A program made the translations under genes and the position numbers. The notes under the pieces are model-generated. The model made no database searches, had not been told where the DNA came from, and saw nothing but the letters and a program-made list of their open reading frames with translations. Positions 11,456 to 24,031 of a stretch of 64,000 nt of DNA are shown piece by piece. Each line of letters opens with the position of its first letter. Positions within the stretch are counted from its first letter, which is position 1. The stretch spans positions 10,431,600-10,495,599 of the forward strand of contig NC_084816.1 of the NCBI RefSeq assembly GCF_963583255.1. Reading direction: 5' to 3'. Source of the stretch: Pyrus communis. Its lineage: Eukaryota; Streptophyta; Magnoliopsida; Rosales; Rosaceae.

Positions 11456-11859
11456 TCTTGTTTATGATTTAATTATGTGGTTTCGGATTAGTGCACATTT
11501 TTACAATTTGAATCCAATAAAATGTCTTTATGGTTTCCAGTTGTTCTTTATCTAAGTGTACCCAGTTGTATTGAAGCAATTTAATTTACACATAATTTTA
11601 AGTTATATCACGCTTATAATTTTGTAGATCAAAAATTTAAGTGTTCTACTTTGTAGGAATCATACGCATGATAAGGAGTTAGAACTCACGAAACTTTAGA
11701 TTTACTCATATTTCTTCATAATAAGAAGTTAGAACTCACAAAACTTTATTATGACAAACCTTAGATAGGATAAAAAACCGTAGTCTAAGGAAAAAACAAG
11801 TACTTGGTAAGTCAAAACTAAACACATTCAAGACGCAAGTAGAATGCACACAAGGTTAT

Positions 11860-12165
11860 GACCACTTCAGGATGGGTGTCTCTGGTTAAAACCTTGTTAG
11901 GTAGCAAAAACCCAAAGCAAAAATGCTCCAAATAGTAGGGCAAAACAGTACATTAAGATCAAGTAAGTATACTTTTGGAAGCTCCTTGTGTTCTATAAAA
12001 CTTTCAAATGAGACCTACAAGCAATTCAAATCAGATAATTTATGCATACCAATTCCTTGAACAAGTTTTTGGAAAGTGGACTTCAACAATGACTTGTAAA
12101 GAGGTTAGCAAGATTGTCCTGGGGACGGATCTGACAATATAATATGTCCGCCTTCCATACTGATC
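11860..12165 (-). pseudogene. Copia pol C-terminal remnant and 3' UTR
   Basis: Read on the minus strand, the segment encodes a decayed form of the Copia RNase H tail (DNLANLFT, then a KNLFKELV-like stretch), with stops and shifts. After it comes the typical Copia 3' untranslated text, with a gctttgggtttttgctacct stretch and then ggttttaaccagagacaccc. The upstream pol domains are absent. The lineage differs from the element at 3314-8201. Confidence 0.55.
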
Positions 12166-12224
12166 CTCTCATATATGCACATTATTAATCCTAAAATGAG
12201 ACACCTCAACCCTAATAATACAAG

Positions 12225-12990
12225 TTACAAGGTCATAATGTGCTGGAGTCCGTGTTCGTTGTTTCTAAAAAGAACCACCCCAGGATCTGTTACTAGAGAA
12301 TCGATCACTGCCGGTAGAACCCTTACTGACTTGAGGTGTAGTGGTATAAGATCCATTGCTAGTAGTATACCCTGAAGGCTGACCCCCTTCTTAAAAACCG
12401 TTTTACCTTTCATTCCACCCCATAAACAATGCTTCCTTGATGTTATTGGCCCTGAACTTATTCTTAAATCCATTGAATTGTCCTCCGCTAGTGCTTGCTT
12501 GCTTGCCTTTCGCTACCTATTTCTCCACTTTCTTGTTATTAACTTGCTCGACCTGTGGAACTGTGTGGAAAGTTGTCTTATAGGTAACACCATCACTGAC
12601 CATCACATAAGTACACAACTTTGGATTCAAGCTTGCAATGAACTGCTTCCTCTTCTATTTTGCATTATCTCGAATACCCAAGCAATACTCCACAAGACGC
12701 CGAAACTCCCATTCAAAGTCAACCACAGACATTTCCCCTTGCTCAAGAGCTAGAAATTCTCGCCTCTTGATAGCTTGAAACTCAAGACTCAGAAAATTGT
12801 TCTTAAACCGCTTCTTGAAGAGATTCTAAATCCAAGATGTGTTAGCAAGAATATCTCTACTCTGTTTTCCACCAATTCTTAGCGCTCTCCACCATGAATA
12901 ATGTAGCCGTGCTCATTCGCTAATCCTTGGGACATCTCATAACTTCGAGGACATCATCCATATGCTCTAACCAAGATTCAACTTTATCTC
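12225..12990 (-). pseudogene. Ty3/Gypsy gag relic
   Basis: Minus-strand translation from about 12990 gives DKVESWLEHMDDVLEVM and SAKNWWKT. Next come an FKKRFKNNFLSLEFQ-like block, the diagnostic KRREFLALEQGEMSVVDFE and FRRLVEYCLGI. A Ser/Gly/Gln-rich stretch toward 12225 is where a zinc knuckle would follow. Stops and frame changes are frequent. Only gag is recognisable; no pol or LTR was assigned. A short direct repeat (tacaaggt, then aatgtgctgg) lies at 12228 and 13252 around the relic. Confidence 0.65.
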
Positions 12991-14035
12991 CCGCCCACGA
13001 CCATCAATGGAGTAAGCACCATGACTCACAACAACTCTGCTTGAGTGCAACCTCTATTAGCATTGGAGATTAGTTGAGCTAACTTACTGTTGTAGCCCTG
13101 AAATAGAAGTACGTTCACGCCTAAACGACATAATTCTATCAAGAAGACATTAAATTATGTAGCACTACAACTGGCATCATTCGATGCAAACGTATGTGCA
13201 TTAACTAGGCTCTAATAGCAAATTGACATACTTCGACCCCAATAACACCAGCTACAAGGTTGTAATGTGCTGGCCACCACTAAATTGATCATATGGTCTC
13301 ATCGGGAGATGACATCACAAGCCAACTTAATGACGAAAGCCATCATAAGATAATATGATGTGAAAGAGTTTAAAACAAAACATTCATTATTACATTAGAA
13401 GTCAACTAACAAGCACTCCTAATCAACCTCCCAACTTGGGGACACATGTTCAGCGATACAATCCCATTATTATCACATCACACCAGAGTAGATAGTAGTT
13501 TCATACAAGAGTTAACATAAAACAATGTTGTGTTGTGTATAATCAAAAGTACGATCATGCAATTATTACAAACTGGATAAAACTTCAGTAAAGGAATCAT
13601 CACCAAGTTCAAAGATACAAGCCTCACTGCCAAGCCCACTCGTCACTCCCAGGGTTATCCTTGTTCTTGCTATGTCCTAAGGGGTTGACAAAATAAAGTG
13701 TTAGTGGATCAAGTTTATCTAATCAAAATCATTTGAACATATTAACCCCCGTTTTGAAATCACGTATATAGTAAAAAACTACATATATCTAATACTACCA
13801 TAATAGTAATATGATTCATATCTCGTAACTCGTCATATCAAAGAAGTAAATTACATCACATAATCAAAGTAATTCAAGTTTATAGCAAGCAAGTGAAAGG
13901 GCATTTACTTAATTGAAGGCTAGCGTCTACTAGTAATATCAATACCTGCAATAAACCTACGGTTGTAGCTAGTTATACAATATGTATTATAACCATGTGG
14001 TGAAAATAAATGATCTCAAGATATAATTTGAACTA
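12991..14035. other. Non-genic segment around the Gypsy relic
   Basis: No gene is seen. The first 400 bases are probably 5' untranslated or LTR-derived sequence of the Gypsy element that left the gag relic at 12225-12990. Boundaries could not be defined. Confidence 0.35.
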
Positions 14036-14586
14036 GGCTTTTTTTTTAGCTATGTCTACTGGAATTCCATTTTAATATTACTTTGCCCCTGTAACTCAAA
14101 ACTTATCACTTTACTTCCTGAAACTCAAAATTCGTTTCACTTTGACTTGTGGACTCTCTCTTCTCCTTAAAATTTATAGGTCGCCTCCTAAAACATATGT
14201 AGGACCCAACATCCAATGAGACTATGTCATATGTGCAATAAATTTGATTATAAATCTTCATTATGCGTCAACATTCACCAATAAGAGACTATTAAGTTTA
14301 AAAGAAATTAAGAGATAAAAAAAATAAAAAAGAAATTGATTAACCTAGCTCACCTAAATCAAACCCACATAAGAAATTAACAAATCTATGACAATGTGAA
14401 GCGAATTTTGAGTTTTATAGAGATGACTTTCAAGTTTGAGGGGGCAAACTGGAATCAAAATTGAGTTCTAAGAGGCAAAGTGAAGCGAATTTTGAGTTTC
14501 AAGAAGTAAAATGATAACTTTTGAGTTACACAGATCAAAGTAAGATTAAAATGGAGTTCCAGATGGCGTAGCTAAAATAGGCCTTT
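14036..14586. mobile_element. TIR element (non-autonomous DNA transposon)
   Basis: The ends form an imperfect terminal inverted repeat of more than 100 bp. The left end is ggcttttttttagctatgtc and the reverse-complemented right end is ggcctattttagctacgcc. Both continue through attccattttaat/actccattttaat, then ttactttg, aactcaaaa and gaaactcaaaattcg. The flanks share aacta (14031-14035 and 14587-14591), and tttgaacta/tttaacta suggests a longer duplication of Mutator type. There is no coding capacity. Confidence 0.65.
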
Positions 14587-14591
14587 AACTA

Positions 14592-16129
14592 GAAGGTGAT
14601 TGTTCTGGACTGTTCTGTTCGCCGTTCAAAAGTACATGGCATAACATAACCCTCCAAGCTGACTATTTTCTCGTTGAAGTCTTTGCAGGCTAGAACCACA
14701 CTTTATGGGTTGTTTTTCTGATGAAGATCTCAACTTTATCCTTAATTAGGCATCACTTCAAATACATTCCACCATGAGCATGCATTGGTGTCCAATTTGT
14801 TGTTGAGTGTACAAAATTTGAGCTTATCAACGTGTCATCCCTGGTATACCTAAAATCCACAATCATCACGATGAAATCCGGAAAGATGATGGTGACACAG
14901 GTTGTCCCTTATGTTTCACAATCATGTCACGATCGGCTAAAATGATGGGTGTGATCGAGTAAAAGTAAAACAAGTTGTTCTCTTTTGCTTGAATTACTAA
15001 ATGCAAAAATTAAATGCCCCTTGAAAATCTATAAATTTGTTGTTCACGTATTTTTCAATTTGGGATTGAGTAAATATAGTAATTTTCTTCAATACCAACT
15101 GCCCATCTACGGATAAATGTAAAGTGATAGACAAAATGGCTCTTTTATCACAATGGTGAAAAGATGCTGAGCCCTACAATTTGAATTTAAACTCTATCGA
15201 TGACTAATTTAACAGAATCTTTTGTCGACCCAAAAAATAAAATAAAATAAAATAAACCCTCTTGTCCTTCTCCACCTTACTAATTGGTTGCAGTCAACAT
15301 GTACTAAAATTTTAGAATAACGTGGATTAGTCGATGATGTGGTTGATGAATACTTGTTACGTGAATTATTTATTTAAAATATTCCTGATTTGTAATAGTC
15401 ACGAATAACATGTTGTTGATTGAGACGAATAATCATATACCTCCATCTTGTTGCCATTGTCTCCCCGACCAGGACCCATATATACGGATTAGGATTGGGT
15501 GACACCTATATATATTTTTTTTGTTCGATTTGATGTTAGATTAGTCTTGATGGGGTTTGAACTCATACCATCATGTAAAAGCTCAACATCATTTCATTAC
15601 TGTGGTAAATAGTCACTTGCTTGAAGACACCTATTTTTTACACTCATTTTACAAACATATTTTGTAAGGCCAATTCCGCACTTTACTCAATTGATCACTT
15701 ATAGATCATTCTTGCAAAAAATTAGACAAATTCAAAATCATGAAGACATTCATTTTTAGTAAAGAAAATGGATGAATACAGTTTTGCAGAGAAACACTAA
15801 AATAATTGTCATTTAATCCAATGGTCATATACTTTCGAATTTGGGTGATTTTTCATAGACATGGTATTTGAGGAAATACTTAAAAGATAAACAATTTGAA
15901 TTGATAAAATAACACAAGAGTAAAACTACTTCTCTATTTTGTTCATATAGAAAGCAAAACAAGTAAAAATAATCTACAACTAATTGAAATGTGTATATTT
16001 GGCACTCGTTGAAGTTGATTTCCAATTATATTCAATCTTTTGGAAAAGCTAAACTAACATCGAATTGTTTCGCGCTACTTTAAAGTCTGTAGCACATCAA
16101 TTCACTACCTTCTTCATTTCTCACGTTTT
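14592..16129. other. AT-rich intergenic DNA
   Basis: No coding region, RNA gene or clear element boundary was found. The open frames are short and have low-complexity composition. Confidence 0.4.
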
Positions 16130-16273
16130 TTTTTTTTTTTCACTGATAAGCGAGATAGGTCTTAAGCTCGACTTTCGCTAAAAGTGAATCTGAATCAAAT
16201 TATTGCTAATTCATTATGAGACTTAACATGCTTCTCCACCTCTTAGTGTAAGTGTAGATAATAAAAAAAAAAC
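16130..16273 (+). mobile_element. Degenerate tRNA-derived SINE
   Basis: The segment with aggtcttaagctcgactttcg (box-B region), then aatcaaattattgctaattc and tagtgtaagtgtagataat, and an A-rich tail is related to the better preserved SINE at 52378-52548. The 5' part is too diverged to see box A. Confidence 0.5.
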
Positions 16274-16482
16274 TAATGAAAAAGGCTTCAAAACTTTGAA
16301 TTTTAATCAAAAGTCATCTACTAACTTTATTTAATGATAAGAACAATAAAAAGAAAAGAAAAAACAAGGAAAAAAAACTACTGAAGGAAGCGCGTGCATA
16401 TATGTGAATTTGATCAATTCCTAACCAAATCCTCCCATGATTTTAATCACTCACTCACTGTTGACCAACCCCTAATTATTAA

Positions 16483-16504
16483 TATATATATATATATATA
16501 TATA
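16483..16504. repeat. (AT)n microsatellite
   Basis: An uninterrupted TA/AT run of about 22 bases. Confidence 0.8.
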
Positions 16505-16940
16505 ATCTTATTAATTTGTGTAAATATATTATTGGCTACATTTATTTTAAATTTCAATTGCCTGCAGAATTGCCTCATGCGTGTGAGGTGAGGAGGATGA
16601 GGGTCGAGTTGTAATGGAGTCATTTGCTGATTAAAAAAAAAAAAAAAAACCTAAAAATTATGTGCTCTTTGTACTAAAGACAAGGGGATTGGATTATCAT
16701 TGCACTTTAAGGGCTCCATATTTCATCCCATTATTCCTAATTTCATGTACCAAGGTGGAGGTGGAGATTTTTCAAGAGGCAATGGGATTGGAGGAGAGTC
16801 GATTTATGGGGCGAAATTCGCATATGAGAACTTCCACTTGAAGCATACTGACCCTGGAATATTGTCCATAGCAACTTTAAGTTTTTTTTTGTCATTTTTA
16901 TTAAAATTTTAGGGTTTTTCATTAAAGTTTAAGTTTTCTT

Positions 16941-17098
16941 TTAGAGGAAAACTAATGAAAATAGCTTGAAAACATTGAATTTTAACGAAAATGACACAAT
17001 AAAGGGTAAAGAGAATAGTATCATGATTGACTTTTTAGTGTAAAAATGTGATTTTTCGTTAAAGTGAACAGTACTGGAAATTTTTCTTTAAAGTTCCA
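16941..17098 (+). mobile_element. MULE-type MITE, family M152, copy a
   Basis: It begins gaggaaaactaatgaaaata and ends ttctttaaagttcc. It matches the copies at 30548-30698, 31538-31989 (interrupted) and 39807-39960 along their whole length. It is about 150 bp, with weak terminal inverted repeats (ggaaaactaatgaaaa against ggaactttaaagaaaa). It has no coding capacity and lies about 0.8 kb upstream of the invertase start. Confidence 0.7.
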
Positions 17099-17443
17099 TT
17101 TTTTTAATTAAATAAAATTATAGCATGACTTTTTATCCAAATCTTTTTCATAAAAGTTTTCTAAATAAAATTACCCAACAAAACCACATTATTTTGTGTA
17201 AAAAAAAAATATAAAATCACATTAACTTACCGATATAATCCAAACTATAAATATAAAATTCCTCTATTTCCGGAGGAAACAAAAGAAGGGGCGTGAAGTC
17301 GGCGTTATTGCAAAAGCTCTGAAATTCATGGTTCGTTGCGTATGAATACTGTCGTCGTTTTGGTGCCAAGCTCGACAAAACTCTCCCGTTTTGGTGTTGG
17401 GGTTCTGAGGTAAGATGCGAAAACAGTATAAATTTATGCAAAA

Positions 17444-17650
17444 TTGAAAATTCAATACAACAATCCAAATTTGTTGGTTTTGGAAATTGAACTTCTTCCC
17501 CTTTGCCTTTTTTTATTTTTATTTTTTATTTTTCATGCTTTTTGAGCTTTGTTTATGTGATTGATTGGAGATTGGAGATTCAATCAATCACATAAACAAA
17601 TTTGTTGGTTTTCATGCTGTTGAAAATTCAATACAACAATCCAAATTTGA
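17444..17650. repeat. Perfect 17 bp stem-loop flanked by a 28 bp direct repeat
   Basis: gtttatgtgattgattg pairs perfectly with caatcaatcacataaac across a 13-base loop (about 17551-17597). The 28 bp segment starting gaaaattcaatacaacaatc occurs on both sides (about 17444 and 17623). The arrangement looks like a templated (snap-back) insertion in the invertase upstream region. Confidence 0.65.
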
Positions 17651-17901
17651 TGATAGTATTTCGTAGAGCCCCTTTGGTAACCATTTCGTTTTCAGTTTTT
17701 GGCTCGAGTTTGGCGGAACAGATTGAATTAGCAATGTTGGGCAAGTTTAATTTCAGTAGTTAATGAGTTTAAGATAATGTATTGATGTAGGTCCGTTAAT
17801 TGAGACAAGGGGTGTTGATATCGAATATATTAGTCGAGATTTCGTCCTCGGAGGTGTGAAATTAAGGTTTTTGGAGTAGTTGGTTGTATACTTTGTGCCC
17901 A

Positions 17902-20900
17902 ATGGCTACTTCGGAAGTTGTTCGACAAGTTATGTCTGGGGAATTACCTCGAATGGGCTGTTTTGATATATGTTTGAGCAATATGAATGGAGTTGTTTCT
18001 GTTAAGCCCGGTGTTGGTAATGGACGGAAAATAAGTTCATTGAGTGCCCAAGTGCATAAAAGTTCAAGAGTTTTGAGGGACCGCAGGAGGATATGTGCGT
18101 TGCAGGGGAGAAATGATTTTGTTCATGGAAAGGATCGTGTCTGTAGGTTGGATTCAATGAGTTGCAAATGTCAACAGGCAGAAAGTTTAACTAGTCCAGA
18201 TATTGATGAATTCAAGGTGGATCAACAACCGAATCAGGAAGTGGGAGGTTTTGGGTCAAATACCAAACCGACTGCAGCTAGAAAAAAGAAAGGTTCTCCA
18301 CGGAAGTCTAAGGCTGATTTGATTGAGGAGGAAGCATGGACCTTACTAAAGAACTCCATGGTCTATTATTGTAACAATCCTGTTGGAACCATTGCCGCTA
18401 ATGATCCAAGCTCTCCTAGTACCCTTAACTATGATCAGGTCTTTATTCGTGACTTCATACCTTCTGGGATAGCTTTCCTTTTAAAGGGGGAGTATGATAT
18501 TGTGCGGAACTTCATTCTTCATACTCTTCAGTTGCAGGTAAATTATTCTCTTATTTGAGTGCCAAATCCACAAACGGTCGTTTAAGTTTGACTTAGGCTC
18601 ATTTGATATTCTTTTAGATCATTTGGTTCCATACATTGTGTTTTTGTCCACTTTTTTCTTGGTCATGTTTACTTAGAAAGTTGTTATAGTTTGATTCCCA
18701 CCTTAATATAACCAAAACATTTACTTGTGTTAGTTATGTATTTATCTTGTCATTAATTAGAAGTTGTTTAAAGTTTACACACCAAATGTTTTATCTGCAT
18801 AAGCTTGTAAGATCTTAGTGTTGAATAATATGGAAAACAAACACTTCCGAAAAATTCATGCTTAGAAAGGGCCTGTTTTGTGGCAGATATCTGGAAACAT
18901 GAATTCTGTTACAGATGCTGACTTTCATTGTATGTAGTTTTATTCGTTTCTGCCGTTCTATTGAATTTTTTTCGTTTAATCGGCCAACTTCTTCTAGTGA
19001 ATTACACTCCTTTTAAGTTTAAATTGTTCTTGTCTGTTTAGTGAATCATCCTCCTTTTTCCATTGCAGAGCTGGGAGAAAACCATGGATTGTTATAGTCC
19101 TGGTCAAGGACTAATGCCTGCCAGTTTCAAGGTTCGCACTGTTCCACTCGATGGTGATGAGTTTGCAACTGAAGATGTATTGGATCCTGACTTTGGTGAA
19201 GCTGCTATTGGTCGTGTTGCCCCAGTTGACTCTGGTAGGAAGTTCATTCTATTTTTTAAATAGTCTTTGAAATTAAATCTAGTTTTTGATTGTTTATGAT
19301 CCAAACCGAATAGGGAGGCACTCTCATTTTAATATTTTTTGTAATTCAAGTAAGTCACATCAGTTAATAAATCTTTGGCTTTTGATCTTTTTGTAGGGTT
19401 ATGGTGGATTATATTGTTACGAGCTTATGGAAAGTGCTCCAGAGATCTTTCAGTGCAGGAAAGAGTTGATGTGCAAACAGGGATAAAAATGATTTTAAAG
19501 CTATGTCTTGCTGATGGTTTTGATATGTTTCCAACATTATTGGTTACAGATGGTTCTTGCATGATAGATCGCCGCATGGGAATTCATGGCCATCCTTTGG
19601 AGATTCAGGTATATACCTTTTATGGATTGGTGGTTATAAGTGCATTTCAAATGAATTCTTTTATCTATTTATGTGCATGTCATTTTCTTGCTTATTTCTA
19701 GTGAATACTGTGAGCTATCCCTCCTTAAACTTTGCAAGTCATTAGAGTGTGTTCCCCTTCCCCTCTTCTTTTTCTATCTTTTAGTTTCTCCTTTATTTAA
19801 AAAGTTAGCGTTCCTTCCGTTGGGCTTGTCTCATCTGCATACCGTTTTGCTTATCACCCCTAAGATTAAGCACATTCAGGAACTGCCTGAGTAGCTTAAA
19901 GTTTCATTTCATATAAACTAATAAATGTATTTTACTGGTACAATCACAAGGTGCAATATTCTGAGTCATACCAAATACCTGTTCACTATTGTTTTCCATC
20001 CTTTTAAGTTTCCCCATAGCAATATGTTTTGGGTATATCGTTGTAATCATCAGATAGATTTCAAAACATTGTTTGGTGATTACATCACCTGATCTCGTGC
20101 TCATATCTGATTGGTGGCTGCAGTCATTTACCCCTATTTTAAATAAGGCTTTTTTAGTCCCTAACAATGAAAATCGATATAAGTGGTCCTAAGTTTGTTC
20201 ACTGAAACCACCTTTTTAAGGTTATTTTTGTCTTAACAATGATGTTGACAGATTTTTCATGGAATGACCAAAATGATTTACAGTGGACAAACTCAGGGAC
20301 CACTTTTATCGATTTTCAATGTCAGGGATGAAAAGTTATGCCAATATCAAGGATCATTTTGGCTAAAAAGCCTTTAAATATATACTCTATGATCAATTTT
20401 GTGAAATAATTGTTATTTGTTATTTGTTCTTTCTCCAGCCAACAATCAATTGTGTGTTAAATTTAAATCAATCAAAGTTATTCTGTACTGTTATAATTGC
20501 AAGTTAATATCACAGTTGGAGATAGTGGAATTAATAGTCTTCTTAGGCGGAGGGAAAAGTTTTAATTGGGTACAGAAGCTTGTCTTTTAGTTTAAAATCT
20601 CTGTGGCATCATTGGTTCGATGTCTCATGTCACTGTTTCCTGTCCTTGTAGGCACTGTTTTATTCAGCATTACTTTGTGTGCGTGAGATGCTTGCTCCAG
20701 AGGAAGCATCAGCGGACCTCGTGCGAGCACTTAACAACCGTCTGGTTGCGTTGTCCTTCCATATCAGGGAATATTACTGGATTGATATGAGAAAACTCAA
20801 TGAAATTTACCGATACAAGACAGAGGAATACTCGTACGATGCTGTTAATAAGTTCAATATTTACCCAGATCAGATTCCGTCGTGGCTGGTGGGATTTATG

Positions 20901-22329
20901 CCCAGTACTGGCGGGTACTTGATTGGAAACCTGCAGCCTGCTCACATGGACTTCCGTTTCTTTTCTCTTGGAAACTTATGGTCTATTGTAAGTAGTCTCG
21001 CAACAGACTTGCAGTCACATGCTATTCTGGATCTTATTGACGCAAAATGGGATGAATTAGTGGCAGATATGCCGTTTAAAATATGTTACCCTGCTCTTGA
21101 AGGCCAGGAATGGCAAATCATCACCGGCAGCGATCCCAAAAACACGTAATGATTCTGTCCTAGATTTTTGAAATTTCCTCTCCATGTTTCCTGACACCTC
21201 CTTTATATGATTTTATGTTGTAGTCCCTGGTCTTACCATAATGGAGGTTCTTGGCCAACGTTGCTCTGGCAGGTAAATTTTTGTTTGAAAGTGAATGCTT
21301 TTTTTCCCAATTGCCCTCGGCCTTGCTTCGTACTCTTTGATAATAGATAACTCCAGATTATCCCTGTTCTATGTGAGTTCAGTATTGCAATTGGGAACTT
21401 TATTACATAAAACGACTCTGTTTTTGGTACTGATTTCACTGTTATGTCATCTGACACTTCCCTTCCTTCTGTATATGCGTGTCTGAGCCTATAAGCACAC
21501 TTAAAAGTGAGTAGTTTTAGTTCAAAATTATGTGGAGTGGAGAACCTATGATTAGTTCAAGTAGATGAAAGGTTGTCTTCTTGGGAGCAGTACGATTTGA
21601 GATTGCTGCCTAGTATAGACTATAGAGCATGAATATAATGATAAAAGAAAAAGTTGGAAATGCAAATAAAGCAGATTGCGAGATCACTGCCTCATGACAA
21701 GTTACTTCTCTTTCTTTAAGATGTAGTTTCCGGCCACTACTTCATATGAAACGGTGCAAACCAGGTTCCCATTGCTGTGAATTGGCTAGTCTGCCCACTT
21801 ACAGGGAGGAAGGGCTTGTTAGGGAAAAAAACAGAAGAGCCAAGCATTTTTCTTTCTAAAATCTGAAATTAAAGAAATGCGATTTGTGTGATTAACTGTG
21901 CAGAATCCTTGAATGTGTTGAAAAGAATGCAAAAGTTCCCTGTTATTCCATTAGCATTTGGCAGTGGCTGATTATTTGTGTGATTTAACACGATTATGGG
22001 GCTTGTTTCAGCTCACGGTGGCATGCATAAAGCTTAACAGACCAGAAATTGCAGCGAAGGCTGTCGAGATTGCTGAGAAGCGCATATCTATGGACAAGTG
22101 GCCTGAATATTACGACACCAAGCGAGCAAGATTTATTGGAAAGCAGGCACAGCTGTATCAAACTTGGTCGGTTGCTGGATACCTTGTAGCAAAGCTCCTC
22201 CTTGCCAACCCAAGTGCAGCAAAGAATCTTGTGAATGAAGAGGATTCAGAGCTTATAAATGCATTCTCGTGCATGATAAGTGCCAGTCCAAGAAGGAAAC
22301 GTGGTTGGAAAAAACAGATTTTAGTATGA
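17902..22329 (+). CDS. INVE: Alkaline/neutral invertase, plastid-type (INVE-like), six exons
   Basis: This GH100 enzyme cleaves sucrose to glucose and fructose near neutral pH. Exons: 17902-18537, 19069-19234, 19397-19608, 20652-21145, 21224-21272 and 22012-22329. All introns are GT-AG and the phases agree, giving 624 aa, the usual size for the plastid-type branch. Residues 1 to about 130 are a basic, Ser-rich extension consistent with a transit peptide. The conserved core then runs through [68 protein letters not shown] (about 319-336), [36 protein letters not shown] (487-503) and [13 protein letters not shown]. All family blocks look intact, including the Asp and Glu regions thought to be catalytic. 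I chose the ATG at 17902. The closest known relative is Arabidopsis INVE (At5g22510), recalled without a search. The 1 kb third intron carries a MITE. Confidence 0.93.
20145..20373. mobile_element. TIR MITE in invertase intron 3
   Basis: The left end aaggcttttttagtccctaac and the reverse-complemented right end aaggctttttagccaaaatg form an inverted repeat. The inner parts also pair: gaaaatcgatataagtggtc with gaaaatcgataaaagtggtc, then agtttgt. It is about 230 bp, with ttaaat at both junctions. It does not touch the splice sites. Confidence 0.7.
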
Positions 22330-22653
22330 AGCAAAGTGGATCTGACGGAGAATTCAAGTCTCAAACATTTCTATAGTGAACTATGCAGCTGATAACAAAT
22401 TGAAGCATCCGACAGAGGTCCAGCTTAACCACAACAGAACATACTGTTCGTGACATTCAACATACCCTTTTGTTTTGAATTGAATTCAATCTTGCTCAGT
22501 GTACCTGGTAATTAGATACACATGGAAGCGGCGGTTTTTATTTTAACGATTGATAATCTACACAAAATTCATCTAAACCCCAATTGTCGTAAGGTAGAGT
22601 AGTTTAGAACGTAGTCGTGTCAAATATATGATTTAAAATTAGGTTCTTGTTAC

Positions 22654-22831
22654 CTCATGGTAACCAAAGGTCCAGCTGAATCAATCTTGAGCTTGGAATC
22701 CAAACCCCTTTTGTTGACCAGGTCCCGGAAGAACTCTGGGGCAGCTGGGCTTCTGCAGATGTTGCCAAGGCACGCGAGAAGACGGCGAAGGGTTTGATCT
22801 CCGCCGCCGTGGAGGGAGTAGAAACCGCCAT
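22654..22831 (-). pseudogene. Low-molecular-weight phosphotyrosine phosphatase, first-exon fragment
   Basis: On the minus strand an ATG at 22831 reads MAVSTPSTAAEIKPFAV. One frameshift then brings in CLGNICRSPAA, the Cx5R phosphatase P-loop, followed by RDLVNKRGLDSKLKIDSAG. A second one-base deletion precedes a YHE-like ending, and ATGAG/GTAAC at 22654 looks like the old donor site. No later exon, with the distal catalytic Asp, is found before the invertase 3' end 325 bp away. It is therefore a truncated gene fragment and not a working enzyme. A different start at 22907 joins the fragment to unrelated sequence and is not credible. Confidence 0.8.
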
Positions 22832-24031
22832 TGGTGCTTATCTCACAGACCCAGATGAGAAAAAGGTAATTTAGAAGTTTTGCTACTCCACTGCGCAGTG
22901 CCTTCATTTTTGTCCACGGAGTGGAGAAAAGCGTGACGTTGGATTTGGTAGTGGAAAAGTCAAAAGTGCTTCTGGCTATGGAGTTGCTTATGGGCCGAGG
23001 TTTGGAAGGAATGAACTGAGAGTGCTTTTATGCCTAAAATGGTTTGAATGGTTAAAAATGCTTTTACAGGGATAATACTTGTCTCCCTAGCCTCATTTAC
23101 ATGTATAGGGGCTCTTCATCATTCAGAGACGATTAGTGTCATTTCACGGCACAAACATCATAATTAGAACTGTTCAAAATTCATTAAAGACATTTAGTCA
23201 TCCATTAATCAAACAAATTGACGGTTCTTCGTATGAAGATACTACCAACAAGAGAGCAATGTCCAACCAAAAAGCAATTCCAAATTAAGCTAATCCAGAT
23301 GTTGTTCCATGACAAGCTTGAAGTTTCAACAAAAAAACTTCTTCGGCTTCTAAGCTTTAGAGTAGACTGCTGATTACATAAGAACTCTTTTAAAGGACAG
23401 TCTTGGATAATACCTTTTTTAGTTACAAAAACATTACTGAAGTGCAAAAGTGCTTCACCAAGAAGTGCTTTCAGGAGAATACATAATAAGCACTTATGTT
23501 TCTAACGAAACGTTTTGCTTCTAACATAAGCACAAGGGATTAAAAGCGCTTCATACAGAACCACACTCTCAAACAAACTTCTCTCTCTTTGGACATGAAA
23601 GACGGATTAGAAACAACGAAAAGAACTAGCAATGGCCTGTTCGCACGAGCGTTAAACAGCTTACAACCCAGTAGAGAAGGTGTATTGATTATTGCATGTT
23701 TTGAACTTGGAAAAGAACAGCAGTAATTATACATGATTTTCTAGTGATGAGGGTACAAACTTGCATCTCTTACAGGATCATATTGTAGGAAGAGATGAAG
23801 TTCTAGCAACATGAATACACCCAAATTATACGACGAAAAGAACAAGGAAAATGCTAATCCGATTTCCATTTCTCTCAGCTACTGTATCAGTATCCATATA
23901 TCATATTCTACAACTAGCCACCAGTATTGTGTGTTACATTTAATTTACACTATAAGCTAATATTATCAGTTAAAGAAACCGAAGAGAAAATTTGGAAAAA
24001 GAACGTCACCTTTCCTCCCCATATAAAAGCT
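22832..24031. other. Intergenic spacer between phosphatase fragment and KIPK-like gene
   Basis: No gene is seen. Stretches such as aaaagtgcttc and agaagtgctttcaggagaat (22960-23580) resemble internal parts of common plant hAT-type MITEs, but no clean ends or target duplications could be fixed. The 3' UTR of the minus-strand kinase probably occupies the last few hundred bases. Confidence 0.35.

Noticed and set aside
17884..17901. Upstream non-ATG start extending the invertase by six residues
   Set aside because: The codon at 17884 is TTG; the first ATG in frame is 17902 and gives the expected MATSE-type start.
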